Source: Membranipora membranacea
Taxonomy: Eukaryota > Bryozoa > Gymnolaemata > Cheilostomatida > Membraniporidae
Reading direction: 5' to 3'
Assembly: GCA_914767715.1 (NCBI GenBank)
Contig: OU612065.1
Location: 36,272,001-36,336,000, forward strand
DNA: 64,000 nucleotides
Below are positions 1 to 11,646 of the stretch, one piece after another. The notes beneath the pieces were generated by a model. The model did no database searches. It was not told where the DNA came from and saw only the letters and a program-made list of their open reading frames with translations. How positions within the stretch are numbered: position 1 is the first letter of the stretch; every line of letters starts with the position of its first letter. The translations under genes and the position numbers were made by a program.

Positions 1-510
1 CAGCCATTATCAGGATTACCGCCTAAAAGTCATAATTTGTGTTGTCAATAACAATAGCCTATAATGGCTGCTGCAATTTTCCAATTTCGCTAGCTTTCCT
101 ACTGGTTATCATTTCTGGAGTATTGTCCAAAAGTGATAGCAAAGCAGCACCGGTCAAACATCTTTTCCGGCATCCTCTTCTTGGCATGGGGACAAACCTC
201 TGATAGTACCAGCGATCCCCTACGCTGAGCTTCTCAAGGATCGCTGCTGCCAAATTCAACTGGGGATTGACACAAAACGCAGGATTTTCTTGAATTTATC
301 TTCTCAAAAATTGCACTTTTCATCTTCTTTTTCGTCGCAATACACAAGTTTGCTTAGCTGCCGTTTAGGAATAATTGGGGGGGGGGGGGGGTGAAGAAGG
401 GGTGGTGCTGAGCTGACCCCCAAAAAATTCACTTCATGCAGCTCATATTGATGGTAGAGCAAATAATATAACATGTTGGTTTTAGGTTGTAAAAATGGAA
501 AATAATCAAA

Positions 511-629
511 AGTCTACAGCACCCAGTATTCCCAGGCGGTCACCCATCCAAGTACTAATTGGGCTCGACGTTGCTTAGCTTCAGTGGTCGGACGAGAACT
601 GGCGTTTTCAACGTGATATGGCCGTACAC
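511..629 (-). rRNA. 5S ribosomal RNA, array 1 copy 1
   Basis: The reverse strand reads as a full-length 5S rRNA of about 119 nt. It has the canonical box C segment ACTTGGATGGGTGACC, the A-box segment GAAGCTAAGCAACG, and the 3' end GGGTGCTGTAG followed by a T-run terminator (AAAA on the plus strand at 508-511). The 5' end reads GTGTACGGCC rather than the canonical GTCTACGGCC, so position 3 of helix I is G and faces G of the 3' strand GTAGAC. Two other bases also differ from array 2 (GACCAC for GATCAC; CAATTAG for CAGTTAG). It is transcribed by RNA polymerase III from internal promoters. Confidence 0.95.
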
Positions 630-1900
630 AATTATGGTGATTAATTTTAGCAGTTTTATGCTTGGATGCAGGAATAACTAAACAAGGGCATGCAACTCTT
701 GTTTTGATTTGCATGTTTATAGTCTTGTTCCTAGACATTTTAACTTGTTTCTCTATATGAGAATTGATACAAATATATATACATACATACATACATATGA
801 CAACAGAATCATCCTTCTCCTTCTTCATTATATCTTTCCTCTATTATAGAACATACATTTCTCTTCCATAACATTGTTAGTATGCAACTTACCTTTTTGA
901 TTTTATTTGAGGAGGGACTGGTTGGTTTGGCTGCCAGGTTTCAACCAAGCTGCCGGGTTTGATGGCTCATACAAGCATCTTTTGACGGCATTGGACTTTT
1001 TGCGGAGAATTTGTAGCATGCTATGAACTCTGTGGCAACAATCATCTTGACGCGACATCACGCTTAGCTCCATTGTTTAACATTCTGTCGGACTAAACGC
1101 CGCACTCACAGCGCAGGATTAAAAGCGCAAGTTATAAGCTGGCAGCAAGTAGCGGACTCTGGTAAGTTACTCTTTTGTTTGATTGTGACAGTACCAGCAG
1201 TGATCTAACCACTAGACTGGACTGTAGGCCAAGGGAATTCCAATGTGACACTCGTGTGTGATCCATCGTACAGCCACAGATATTCTCATTTTATGAAATC
1301 TATACCTGTTTAGTTAGCAAAATCTGATGTCCGCGGCTGGATTTTGGTAATTATGTGCACATCGACACACTTAACCTAGCTAGTGAACACCAGCCATTAT
1401 CAGGATTACCGCCTAAAAGTCATAATTTGTGTTGTCAATAACAATAGCCTATAATGGCTGCTGCAATTTTCCAATTTCGCTAGCTTTCCTACTGGTTATC
1501 ATTTCTGGAGTATTGTCCAAAAGTGATAGCAAAGCAGCACCGGTCAAACATCTTTTCCGGCATCCTCTTCTTGGCATGGGGACAAACCTCTGATAGTACC
1601 AGCGATCCCCTACGCTGAGCTTCTCAAGGATCGCTGCTGCCAAATTCAACTGGGGATTGACACAAAACGCAGGATTTTCTTGAATTTATCTTCTCAAAAA
1701 TTGCACTTTTCATCTTCTTTTTCGTCGCAATACACAAGTTTGCTTAGCTGCCGTTTAGGAATAATTGGGGGGGGGGGGGGGTGAAGAAGGGGTGGTGCTG
1801 AGCTGACCCCCAAAAAATTCACTTCATGCAGCTCATATTGATGGTAGAGCAAATAATATAACATGTTGGTTTTAGGTTGTAAAAATGGAAAATAATCAAA

Positions 1901-2019
1901 AGTCTACAGCACCCAGTATTCCCAGGCGGTCACCCATCCAAGTACTAATTGGGCTCGACGTTGCTTAGCTTCAGTGGTCGGACGAGAACTGGCGTTTTCA
2001 ACGTGATATGGCCGTACAC
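1901..2019 (-). rRNA. 5S ribosomal RNA, array 1 copy 2
   Basis: This copy looks identical to copy 1 and lies exactly 1390 bp further on, with the same array-1 bases (G at position 3 of helix I) and the same T-run terminator. Confidence 0.95.
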
Positions 2020-3288
2020 AATTATGGTGATTAATTTTAGCAGTTTTATGCTTGGATGCAGGAATAACTAAACAAGGGCATGCAACTCTTGTTTTGATTT
2101 GCATGTTTATAGTCTTGTTCCTAGACATTTTAACTTGTTTCTCTATATGAGAATTGATACAAATATATATACATACATACATACATATGACAACAGAATC
2201 ATCCTTCTCCTTCTTCATTATATCTTTCCTCTATTATAGAACATACATTTCTCTTCCATAACATTGTTAGTATGCAACTTACCTTTTTGATTTTATTTGA
2301 GGAGGGACTGGTTGGTTTGGCTGCCAGGTTTCAACCAAGCTGCCGGGTTTGATGGCTCATACAAGCATCTTTTGACGGCATTGGACTTTTTGCGGAGAAT
2401 TTGTAGCATGCTATGAACTCTGTGGCAACAATCATCTTGACGCGACATCACGCTTAGCTCCATTGTTTAACATTCTGTCGGACTAAACGCCGCACTCACA
2501 GCGCAGGATTAAAAGCGCAAGTTATAAGCTGGCAGCAAGTAGCGGACTCTGGTAAGTTACTCTTTTGTTTGATTGTGACAGTACCAGCAGTGATCTAAGC
2601 ACTAGACTGGACTGTAGGCCAAGGGAATTCCAATGTGACACTCGTGTGTGATCCATCGTACAGCCACAGATATTCTCATTTTATGAAATCTATACCTGTT
2701 TAGTTAGCAAAATCTGATGTCCGCGGCTGGATTTTGGTAATTATGTGCACATCGACACACTTAACCTAGCTAGTGAACACCAGCCATTATCAGGATTACC
2801 GCCTAAAAGTCATAATTTGTGTTGTCAATAACAATAGCCTATAATGGCTGCTGCAATTTTCCAATTTCGCTAGCTTTCCTACTGGTTATCATTTCTGGAG
2901 TATTGTCCAAAAGTGATAGCAAAGCAGCACCGGTCAAACATCTTTTCCGGCATCCTCTTCTTGGCATGGGGACAAACCTCTGATAGTACCAGCGATCCCC
3001 TACGCTGAGCTTCTCAAGGATCGCTGCTGCCAAATTCAACTGGGGATTGACACAAAACGCAGGATTTTCTTGAATTTATCTTCTCAAAAATTGCACTTTT
3101 CATCTTCTTTTTCGTCGCAATACACAAGTTTGCTTAGCTGCCGTTTAGGAATAATTGGGGGGGGGGGGGTGAAGAAGGGGTGGTGCTGAGCTGACCCCCA
3201 AAAAATTCACTTCATGCAGCTCATATTGATGGTAGAGCAAATAATATAACATGTTGGTTTTAGGTTGTAAAAATGGAAAATAATCAAA

Positions 3289-3407
3289 AGTCTACAGCAC
3301 CCAGTATTCCCAGGCGGTCACCCATCCAAGTACTAATTGGGCTCGACGTTGCTTAGCTTCAGTGGTCGGACGAGAACTGGCGTTTTCAACGTGATATGGC
3401 CGTACAC
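3289..3407 (-). rRNA. 5S ribosomal RNA, array 1 copy 3
   Basis: Same gene body as copies 1 and 2, including the A box, box C and the three array-1 bases. The 1388-bp spacing reflects a poly-G tract that is two bases shorter. Confidence 0.95.
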
Positions 3408-4677
3408 AATTATGGTGATTAATTTTAGCAGTTTTATGCTTGGATGCAGGAATAACTAAACAAGGGCATGCAACTCTTGTTTTGATTTGCATGTTTATAG
3501 TCTTGTTCCTAGACATTTTAACTTGTTTCTCTATATGAGAATTGATACAAATATATATACATACATACATACATATGACAACAGAATCATCCTTCTCCTT
3601 CTTCATTATATCTTTCCTCTATTATAGAACATACATTTCTCTTCCATAACATTGTTAGTATGCAACTTACCTTTTTGATTTTATTTGAGGAGGGACTGGT
3701 TGGTTTGGCTGCCAGGTTTCAACCAAGCTGCCGGGTTTGATGGCTCATACAAGCATCTTTTGACGGCATTGGACTTTTTGCGGAGAATTTGTAGCATGCT
3801 ATGAACTCTGTGGCAACAATCATCTTGACGCGACATCACGCTTAGCTCCATTGTTTAACATTCTGTCGGACTAAACGCCGCACTCACAGCGCAGGATTAA
3901 AAGCGCAAGTTATAAGCTGGCAGCAAGTAGCGGGCTCTGGTAAGTTACTCTTTTGTTTGATTGTGACAGTACCAGCAGTGATCTAAGCACTAGACTGGAC
4001 TGTAGGCCAAGGGAATTCCAATGTGACACTCGTGTGTGATCCATCGTACAGCCACAGATATTCTCATTTTATGAAATCTATACCTGTTTAGTTAGCAAAA
4101 TCTGATGTCCGCGGCTGGATTTTGGTAATTATGTGCACATCGACACACTTAACCTAGCTAGTGAACACCAGCCATTATCAGGATTACCGCCTAAAAGTCA
4201 TAATTTGTGTTGTCAATAACAATAGCCTATAATGGCTGCTGCAATTTTCCAATTTCGCTAGCTTTCCTACTGGTTATCATTTCTGGAGTATTGTCCAAAA
4301 GTGATAGCAAAGCAGCACCGGTCAAACATCTTTTCCGGCATCCTCTTCTTGGCATGGGGACAAACCTCTGATAGTACCAGCGATCCCCTACGCTGAGCTT
4401 CTCAAGGATCGCTGCTGCCAAATTCAACTGGGGATTGACACAAAACGCAGGATTTTCTTGAATTTATCTTCTCAAAAATTGCACTTTTCATCTTCTTTTT
4501 CGTCGCAATACACAAGTTTGCTTAGCTGCCGTTTAGGAATAATTGGGGGGGGGGGGGGTGAAGAAGGGGTGGTGCTGAGCTGACCCCCAAAAAATTCACT
4601 TCATGCAGCTCATATTGATGGTAGAGCAAATAATATAACATGTTGGTTTTAGGTTGTAAAAATGGAAAATAATCAAA

Positions 4678-4796
4678 AGTCTACAGCACCCAGTATTCCC
4701 AGGCGGTCACCCATCCAAGTACTAATTGGGCTCGACGTTGCTTAGCTTCAGTGGTCGGACGAGAACTGGCGTTTTCAACGTGATATGGCCGTACAC
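4678..4796 (-). rRNA. 5S ribosomal RNA, array 1 copy 4 (last of array)
   Basis: Same 5S body with the three array-1 bases. About 280 bp upstream (in minus-strand sense) the unit ends at the array edge near 5080. The edge sequence has GCAATTTACC as in array 2, where the inner array-1 units have GCAACTTACC. Confidence 0.95.
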
Positions 4797-5080
4797 AATT
4801 ATGGTGATTAATTTTAGCAGTTTTATGCTTGGATGCAGGAATAACTAAACAAGGGCATGCAACTCTTGTTTTGATTTGCATGTTTATAGTCTTGTTCCTA
4901 GACATTTTAACTTGTTTCTCTATATGAGAATTGATACAAATATATATACATACATACATACATATGACAACAGAATCATCCTTCTCCTTCTTCATTATAT
5001 CTTTCCTCTATTATAGAACATACATTTCTCTTCCATAACATTGTTAGTATGCAATTTACCTTTTTGATTTCATTTGAGGA

Positions 5081-5600
5081 TGGGTGCAACAAACTGACCT
5101 GATTATTTGATCTCTGTTATTGGATAATCCATTTGTTGTGCTATTATTATGCTGTTTGCGGAAAGTTTTGATTGACTTATTAGAGTTATCATTCTTTTTT
5201 CCGGAGGAAGAGAACTCTTCAAGATCAGGTTAGTTAGGATAACATAGGGTTTATATTTGTATCGGTCTTAATTTATAAGAAACTCTTTATTTGTGTATTT
5301 GTGTACTGCTTTGCACTTCACCACCATAAACTGCGCAGCTACAAACATAAACACAGCAGAAACAAACAACTTAAGTCCATAAGAACGTTTTTTATGTATC
5401 TGATTCTCAAATCGGCCCAAATCATATTGTCAATAAAAACACAGGACTTAACCCTACACATCCATTTAAACAGATTTTTCACGGAATTTTGGCTTTTCAG
5501 TGCATTAGCAGTCTCCTCATACAACCCAACCCTCCAATGACACAATGACAATATTTGCATACAAATCAATATTTTGGCTTGCATCAACCAGTCCTTATAT
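5081..5600. other. Unique sequence next to array 1, no gene recognised
   Basis: The 5S repeat stops abruptly and AT-rich sequence follows. Overlapping short frames exist on both strands (5301-5540 plus, 5339-5611 minus), but neither shows a recognisable domain. The minus frame could be decayed downstream sequence of the reverse transcriptase fragment beside it. Confidence 0.5.
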
Positions 5601-5616
5601 GTTAATACCACCTATA

Positions 5617-5930
5617 CTATCCTGTGTTGAAACTGCAGGAAAAGGTTCTAATATGGGAAATATGATGTCTATGTAACATTCTCTTGACTGTTGTGGGTGA
5701 TGTGTGATCGAAAGCACCTTGTATATCAACAAAGCAACACAAAACCTCTTGTTTTTTTAATCTTGATTTTTCGATATTAGTTATTAGGCTGTTTAATGCA
5801 CTGTCAGTTGACTTTGAAGCCAAATATGCATGTTGTGCATTGCTGAAGGGATGGTTAGTCAAGCAGACTTGACGAATATAACAGTCAACTAATCTTTCTA
5901 AGCTTAGCTTTATTGACTGATCTGCATTGT
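5617..5930 (-). pseudogene. Jockey/R1-like non-LTR reverse transcriptase fragment
   Basis: The minus-strand frame reads LERLVDCYIR, then NAQHAYLASKSTDSALNSL, then CCFVDIQGAFDHTSP. This follows the order of RT motifs 2a/3 of Jockey/R1/LOA-type elements (LERLVD..IR, QHAY..GKST..AL, F.DI.GAFD), and the first catalytic Asp lies in VDIQGAFD. The frame closes near 5617. The YADD motif, the endonuclease and the 3' part are not recognisable nearby, so this is a dead fragment of about 100 codons. Confidence 0.75.
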
Positions 5931-5969
5931 GATCATTTATACTAAATGGCTTGTTGTGGTAAGGGGTTT

Positions 5970-6600
5970 ATGATATATGTCCATTTTATTGATATAATAT
6001 GACATGATAATATTAATTTATCTACCCTTTTGTTTAGTAAATATTAAGTTACAACAAAAAATCACTGTACAGTAGCTATATGCGCAAAGAAAGTCCAAGT
6101 GTTTAAATATTGGAGCAATGAGACAACAAACATTACTATCATGCCTTCCTAGACAGTAAACATAAATACCAGAATTACGATATAGAGTTACAGGGATTAA
6201 ACGATTTAAATTTAGGTGACATATTCATCCGAGACACTAAGATTGAGTGTGTGTATTGCTTTTATCCTGCTGAGTCAGCCCTGTCTCACTCCTGCATTGG
6301 CTCCATATCTGTATAAGATGGTCCTGGTTCTGACTATATTAATAAATGTAAAATATGAGGTCAATAATAATTTGAGTAAATAAAGAACAAAATCAGGCAT
6401 AGCATGTGTAGTTCGGGAACTCTGCCTTGTAAAACGCAGGCAGCACATAACTGATTATCTAGATAATCAAACTCTTTTTTGTAATTAATTCCACTAAAAG
6501 TAGCATTAAAATCAATTTGGCCATTGGTAATATATTCAGCCGCAAGATATTTTGTAAGCATATAATATAAACCTTAAAACATGTTAATAATTTAGAAGAA
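5970..6600. repeat. Dispersed repeat, copy 1 of 3
   Basis: This segment recurs at 57,110-57,660 and, more diverged, at 47,370-47,830. Shared blocks include GTTACAGGGATTA, GATTTAAATTTAGGTGACAT and ATAAGATGGTCCTGG. Its 3' part and the 57-kb copy encode related minus-strand frames ending in CLIL.FIYS.YY (6361-6561 and 57,477-57,659), so a decayed coding sequence is possible. I do not recognise the family. Confidence 0.7.
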
Positions 6601-6822
6601 ATTCTACAAAGTGATGTACAGTATAGGTTATTATACTAAAAATAAATAAATAATTTTGCATCAATGATTAGGAAGGAGTTCCTAATCCTTGTTTGCACGG
6701 TGTTTCAATGTTGGAGTTGTTTCCTCTCACTTAATCAGAAAACGTAAGAAGACAACACTTTGATTACTTAATTTGTCACAAGTAATAGAAGTCGCTGTAT
6801 TTTGACGGTTGAGTGTTACTCA

Positions 6823-7440
6823 CCTATAAACTCTACTGTCACCGTTCGGGTGTAGTATTCTTCTGGAGAGCTGGCTGGTACATTCGATCTGTGCTGCTGC
6901 CGACCACACCGCCTGGGGATAGATGGCTGAACATTGAGTTTGGCAGCTAGCTCTTCAGCTTGTACATACCACATCTTGCTGTAGTCATTGATATTCTCTC
7001 TGAAGCAAACTAACTTCCTTTCAGTGTTGTTGATGAGTGTGTTAGCACTAGCCAAATCAATGCTGCGACCTGGTGGAATTGGAATATAAACAGCAAATAT
7101 GATGAATAGTGTATGACCACATACGACGGGGCACCGTTTTGTATCATATTTTTTGAGTTGGTGGTTTGACGTTCTGTAAAAAGTGAATGGCTAAGTGAAC
7201 TACCCGTTATATGAGTAGAAGTTGGTGAATAAAATGATCTTTATATACTTAATGCATGCTGGCTTGACATACAGCCATAAAATTATAACCTCATATTTTG
7301 CCCGAGATAACACAAGTCAATGTTCTCTTACCTTGAAGTCTCACACATAATTCCTTACCGGAAGCCATGATGTTGGAGCAGACGACCAACAAGTATATAA
7401 ACGAGAAGCTCATCAGAGCCCTGAGCATGTTAGAGATGTT
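6823..7440 (-). pseudogene. hAT-transposase-like exons (two)
   Basis: Two minus-strand exons join in frame. The first (about 7440 to 7331) ends KELCVRLQ at a GTAAGAG donor. The second (about 7070 to 6823) begins after a CCAG acceptor with GRSIDLASAN and continues through MWYVQAEELAAKLNV, PRRCGRQQHRSNVP and EEYYTRTVTVEFIGE to a GTGAGT donor. The order 'polar helix, W..A..LA, PR.CGRQ.HR.N.P, YY.R..TV.F' is the C-terminal region of hAT-type transposases and their domesticated relatives (the ZMYM / '52 kDa repressor' type). The flanking splice sites suggest a spliced gene, but the DDE motif region and further exons were not found. It may be a relic. Confidence 0.65.
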
Positions 7441-8417
7441 ATCCCAGTCCGTACGGTACTCTCTCTCTCTGACGACATTGCCTGTAGACTTTCTCCGATG
7501 TGTGGTAACAATTCTATTGTGGTCTCCAGAGCAGTGTATCTAAAACAAGTGAAGCCTGTGGATTACTGGTCTTTCATTTTCATGCTGTTTGTCAATTCTC
7601 CTCCTCTTTTTAAACTCTTTTTATTTGTCCCTTGGTACAATAAAGGTCCATACAATTTCAACACAATGGCTCAACCTCACACCAACAAAAAATTGGTAGG
7701 ATCTGTTCAGTTCAGTATTACCTTTAGTATATTGCCTTCAGTTTTACCTATTTTAGGATGGCTTAAATAGTTACCGTTTGACCCATCTTGTCTTTGAGAG
7801 TGAGCATAGTTTCTTCTGAGCAGTGGTTTCTGATGTTGATTCGATCGTATGTGTCAGCTTGGCTTGTGTCTTTGGGCTGTCCGAGAAGAACGAACACAGG
7901 ACCGCTTGTGTATAATCATATCGCCTATCAAGTGCATATTTTCCTAGTATTATTCAACGACATTTCATACCAGACAGTACCTGCCAATGATTCCTAGGCA
8001 CAAAATCAAATTCAAAACAATCAACTCTAATACCAGGCTGGGGTGATGCAAATGGAGGCACACGAAATATCCAGCAAAACATGTGATTGATATAAATTAT
8101 TTTCTAGTTACTCACTGATTGGCTGTATACTCTTGCAAGGTTTCATCAGAGCTAGATTAACTTGGAATTGGAAACATTTTTCCAGACTCTAAGATACTTT
8201 ACTTCAAACGAGCCGGCACAGAGTTTCTGTTTGTTTGGGTCTGGAAGATATTTCGCAGAATCATCTCAATTATCACTCTCGAGCTTGGTTTATCTAATAT
8301 GGCACCAAATAAATTAAGGAGCGTATCTATGGTGATGTAATAAATTCTACCATTTCAGGCCACTCTGACCCTTCGCTTCGTCATTTCAGATATATTGTCA
8401 GATCAAGCAAAACTTAC
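7441..8417. other. No gene recognised between hAT-like and THAP-associated exons
   Basis: AT-rich sequence. The plus-strand frames at 7498-7770 and 7788-7997 have no recognisable domain or matching splice context. I searched by eye on the minus strand for the missing C-terminal part of the neighbouring THAP-associated gene and did not find it. Confidence 0.4.
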
Positions 8418-11235
8418 CTACCTATCGGATCATGATGGCATCTGGTGAACTTCTCATGCCCATTGAATCCTTCATGGACATTTGAGATGTGGAGAGGCAT
8501 AGACTTCACCATCTCCACCAGAAGCTCTGCATCCCCATTACAGGTAGTGCTGGAATACCATATGTGATTTTATGTGAGAAATCCAAGGCACAAGCTCCTT
8601 TTGATCTTTAGTCTTACACTCCTGATAAATAGCTTTCGCAAAGTTTGTAGTCCAATGCCACACGTCCTAAAGATGAGTGGAAATATAATATAGAGATGCT
8701 AGTGTAAAATTTAAACAATTAAATCAAAGCGCACAGGTTTACTCAATTCTGACTTCCAGCATGAACGCACAATAACTTGTTCTTTGAGGTGACTATGGTA
8801 CTAGTTTTCCTTTATTCTGAGAGCCGTGATTAAACTGAGCATGCGCTTTGCACATCTTTGAGAGCAGAGCCTCATTTGTGGTGTTTGTCATCGTCCGCTT
8901 GCGTCGAAGCCGATTTGTTTTTTGTGTTTGTAGGTTTACCTGATTGTGAATGATGTCGGGATAAACAGTCCGCATCAGTAGAGCAATACCGAGATGACCG
9001 TCTGTGGTGACAACCCTTATACTGAATTCGGATGTTGCGTCTTCCATGATCTCAAAGAAAGCCTGCTTTTCAGCTGCCTGAGAGGATGTGACAGCTCTAG
9101 TCTCTAATGTTAGTGAATGGGTGACCAATCCAGTTGACTGTAATGGAAATTTAAATTAACTCAATTCTCCTCTCAGCAAAACCACCTCCATACTCAATTA
9201 AGAGTAACATTGCAATGATGTGAGGTGCAAGGGCGTATATTCTAAAAAATTTCAGTCACTGAATTTTTAGAGATGAGCGTGGCGGGGAGGGTGTGGGTGT
9301 GTCAATACACCGGGCTTTTGATTGGCTTGTCCAGCTCAAGGTCAAAAGTCAAACTCTGTATTTACCGCAATTCCTCACTTATAAGACATCCCCCTTGGGA
9401 AAAGTAAAAAATGCTCCAGTTATAAAGCACCCATTTGAAAAAAATCTGTTGGGATTCGAAACCACAACATTCCTAATAAGCAGTGAATACCAGGCAGACG
9501 CTCTACACACTGAGCTATTCAGTCTGGCTTGCAAAACGTAATCAAAGATTTTGATTTAGGGATATCCGTGGTCCGTGATTGTTAATATACGCCACTGGTG
9601 AGGTGATCTAGTCTAAGGTTACCAATATCAAACTAAATATAAAAAATAAATTATACTCATCATCTGGAAATTGTCATCCATCAGTCAAATGCCTTTGTCT
9701 TCATTTTGATAAATATGCTCAAATTTGTTCACATTCTATATACAACTATATCTGGGAGTTTGGGAGTTTATGGTTATGTTTCGTTTTAATTATTTTATTT
9801 GGATTTGATGATTAATATGTTGAGTCACTGAATAAAAATCCAATTCTTACCACATCAAGGAGCGTGTATGTTCAATAGCGGGCATTATGGCCAGGGCTGT
9901 CATGCCTGCCATCTCCTGCCAGGTCAGGTTGTACACCTAAACAATACAATACCGTAAGATGTTAGTTATCACTAAAATAAAATAAAACAGCATGTGTAGT
10001 ACAGCTTCAGCTCCGTATGTTAGGGCTCATATTACTGAATTCCATCTAGACAGAAGTGTTATGGAATTTGTCAACAGGCTCATCAGATTACTAGCCAATA
10101 CTTGTTGATCAGTGGCTTGCACTACAGGAGTCTGACTTACTCGTCATTATAAAATCACAATAAATCTGACTTACTTTTTTCAGCAATGATCATCCTAGCC
10201 ACTCTCATAGTCTCATCGTACATTTGGTTAATGACGGGAATTAGGAGGCTGCGCTGGTATACATAAAAGAGTGTGCATGATATCACACTTACATTAATCA
10301 TGCCCATCATGCTTTCTAGTGTGCCATAGGTGTTTCCACTACAAGAGAGATATTCATCAACTGCAAACATTTTTGTTGAAACAAAGATATTATTTTCGCA
10401 AAATGTGTTGTTTTCCTGTCATTTCTTTTCAGTAAAGGAAACGCAGTCAGCAACATGAACTTGCAATTACAGTTTTCTTTCTTCACCACAGAAGTAAAAT
10501 ACTTGGATACTGCGTCCCCAATCATAACGGAGTGATTATGGCTATCGTAATTTAACTACATACCAACTACTCATTCTTGATTTCATTAATATAAAATTGG
10601 TATTGTTGGCGAGACAAGAAGCCATGTGAATTGTTTTTGTACTCACGAAAGTAGCACAGATGCTGCCAGCATAACATTCCCTGGATACTTCCTTCCAACC
10701 TTGGGATGGGAATCCCACCTATATGTGTGGATGCATGACGGGCATGTACCTGTGACAACAAGGGCTGATCCTTGTTGTCTAAACTTCATCGATATCAAAC
10801 CAGGCCATCGACATTCTCTACATGATACCTTATGAAAAACAAGAAACCAGATAAAAACTACATCAATGGCTCATGCAGCATTACACAAAGGTTGGTGCTG
10901 TTACCCCGTGCATATGTTGATTTTAGGAGTTGCATTCTTAAGTTGCAGGAGACAATAACACTGGTAAATTTATGTAAGAATACGGGAAAGACTGTGTGGT
11001 CAGGGAGTTTTGTGTTAACACAGGCAGGATTGTTTTGTACCCCGGGCAGCGTGGCACTGTAGTACATTGTATTTGGATGGGAAAATCTAAACAGACTGAC
11101 CCTTTAGCCACAAATGATAGAATTTCAATATTCTTGAACATAACTTACGTCTTTAAATAGCAAACGGAGTTGTGTGTCGAAAACAATCCACTTGTCACAA
11201 TCAGCCAGTCTCAGAGCCCTTCTCTTTTTCAACAC
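8418..11235 (-). pseudogene. THAP-associated transposase-like gene, spliced exon chain with stop and frameshift
   Basis: Six minus-strand exons with GT..AG borders join in consistent phase: 11235-11149 (ends DTQLRLLFKD), 10828-10647 (CREC and CPSC zinc-ligand pairs), 10338-10175 (GNTYGTLESMMGMIN), 9936-9851 (GDGRHDSPGHNARY, then TGA), 9137-8940 (TLETRAV, VVTTDGHLGI) and 8666-8418 (DVWHWTTNFAK, TTCNGDAELL, SNVHEGFN). The order and motifs (KWIVF, C..C pairs, GD.R.DSPGHNA, VVTDGH, DVWH, NHIWYS, N.H) match a THAP-linked, RNase H-fold transposase-like family that I know from cnidarian, mollusc and fish genomes but cannot name. A TGA replaces a codon after GHNARY. In the DVWH exon a one-base loss in an A-run shifts the frame before NHIWY. 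The C-terminal exons are missing. The preserved splice phases suggest recent decay of a spliced gene. Confidence 0.7.
9437..9535 (-). repeat. tRNA-derived SINE
   Basis: The reverse strand reads TAGCTCAGTGTGTAGAGCG (A-box-like) and then GGTTTCGAATCCC (B-box-like), with tRNA-like spacing and a T-run after it. It lies between exons of the decayed THAP-associated gene. The anticodon arm is not convincing, so I call it a SINE head rather than a tRNA gene. Confidence 0.7.
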
Positions 11236-11646
11236 CTGGAATTGATGAAGCATTTTGTATATTACATGTACACTCTATCCTTGTGGGAGTGATACCATAA
11301 CAAAAACTCCACTTGGCTCATTGAAATCCACCGAGGAAAAAACAACGTTTCAATTTTAAAACATGAGTTTGGTTTAAGTTGGTAGCTGATTGATTTTTCA
11401 AACCAAGTACCAAACGGGTATGTGAGTACTTTCATGTACAAATCCACGATAAAGTAATATCTAAGGACAGATCACCAAAATCTATGAGACAAAATACTAT
11501 TACAGCAAATTGTAAAATAACTCATGTGATATAATGACTATCAAGGAGAACACAGTGGATGATTGCTAAGATTTTAGTTTCCATGTTAATAAAACAAAAC
11601 AAGTGTGCTGTATAGATTTATAAATTGCAATGCATTACTGTGAATT

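Larger units (their letters stand above)
1..5080. repeat. Tandem 5S rDNA array 1 (period ~1390 bp)
   Basis: Three full units and a partial fourth repeat head to tail with periods of 1390, 1388 and 1389 bp. The small differences come from a poly-G tract of 15, 15, 13 and 14 G (near 377, 1767, 3157 and 4545). Each unit has one 5S gene on the minus strand. Compared with array 2, these units carry about 39 extra bases, including an (ATAC)n stretch upstream of the 5S gene (near 770-800 in the first unit). The array stops at about 5080, shortly after the 5S upstream region. The spacer holds short minus-strand open frames that recur in every unit, but I see no codon-level evidence for a protein. Confidence 0.95.

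Noticed and set aside
514-828. 104-aa minus-strand frame repeated in array 1 (and 74-aa version in array 2)
   Set aside because: Its C-terminal part is the translation of the 5S rRNA gene itself; the repetition is due to the array.
880-900. U1 snRNA-like 5' end (ACTTACC) in the 5S unit
   Set aside because: The following bases do not match U1 stem-loops, and the word changes to ATTTACC in other units.
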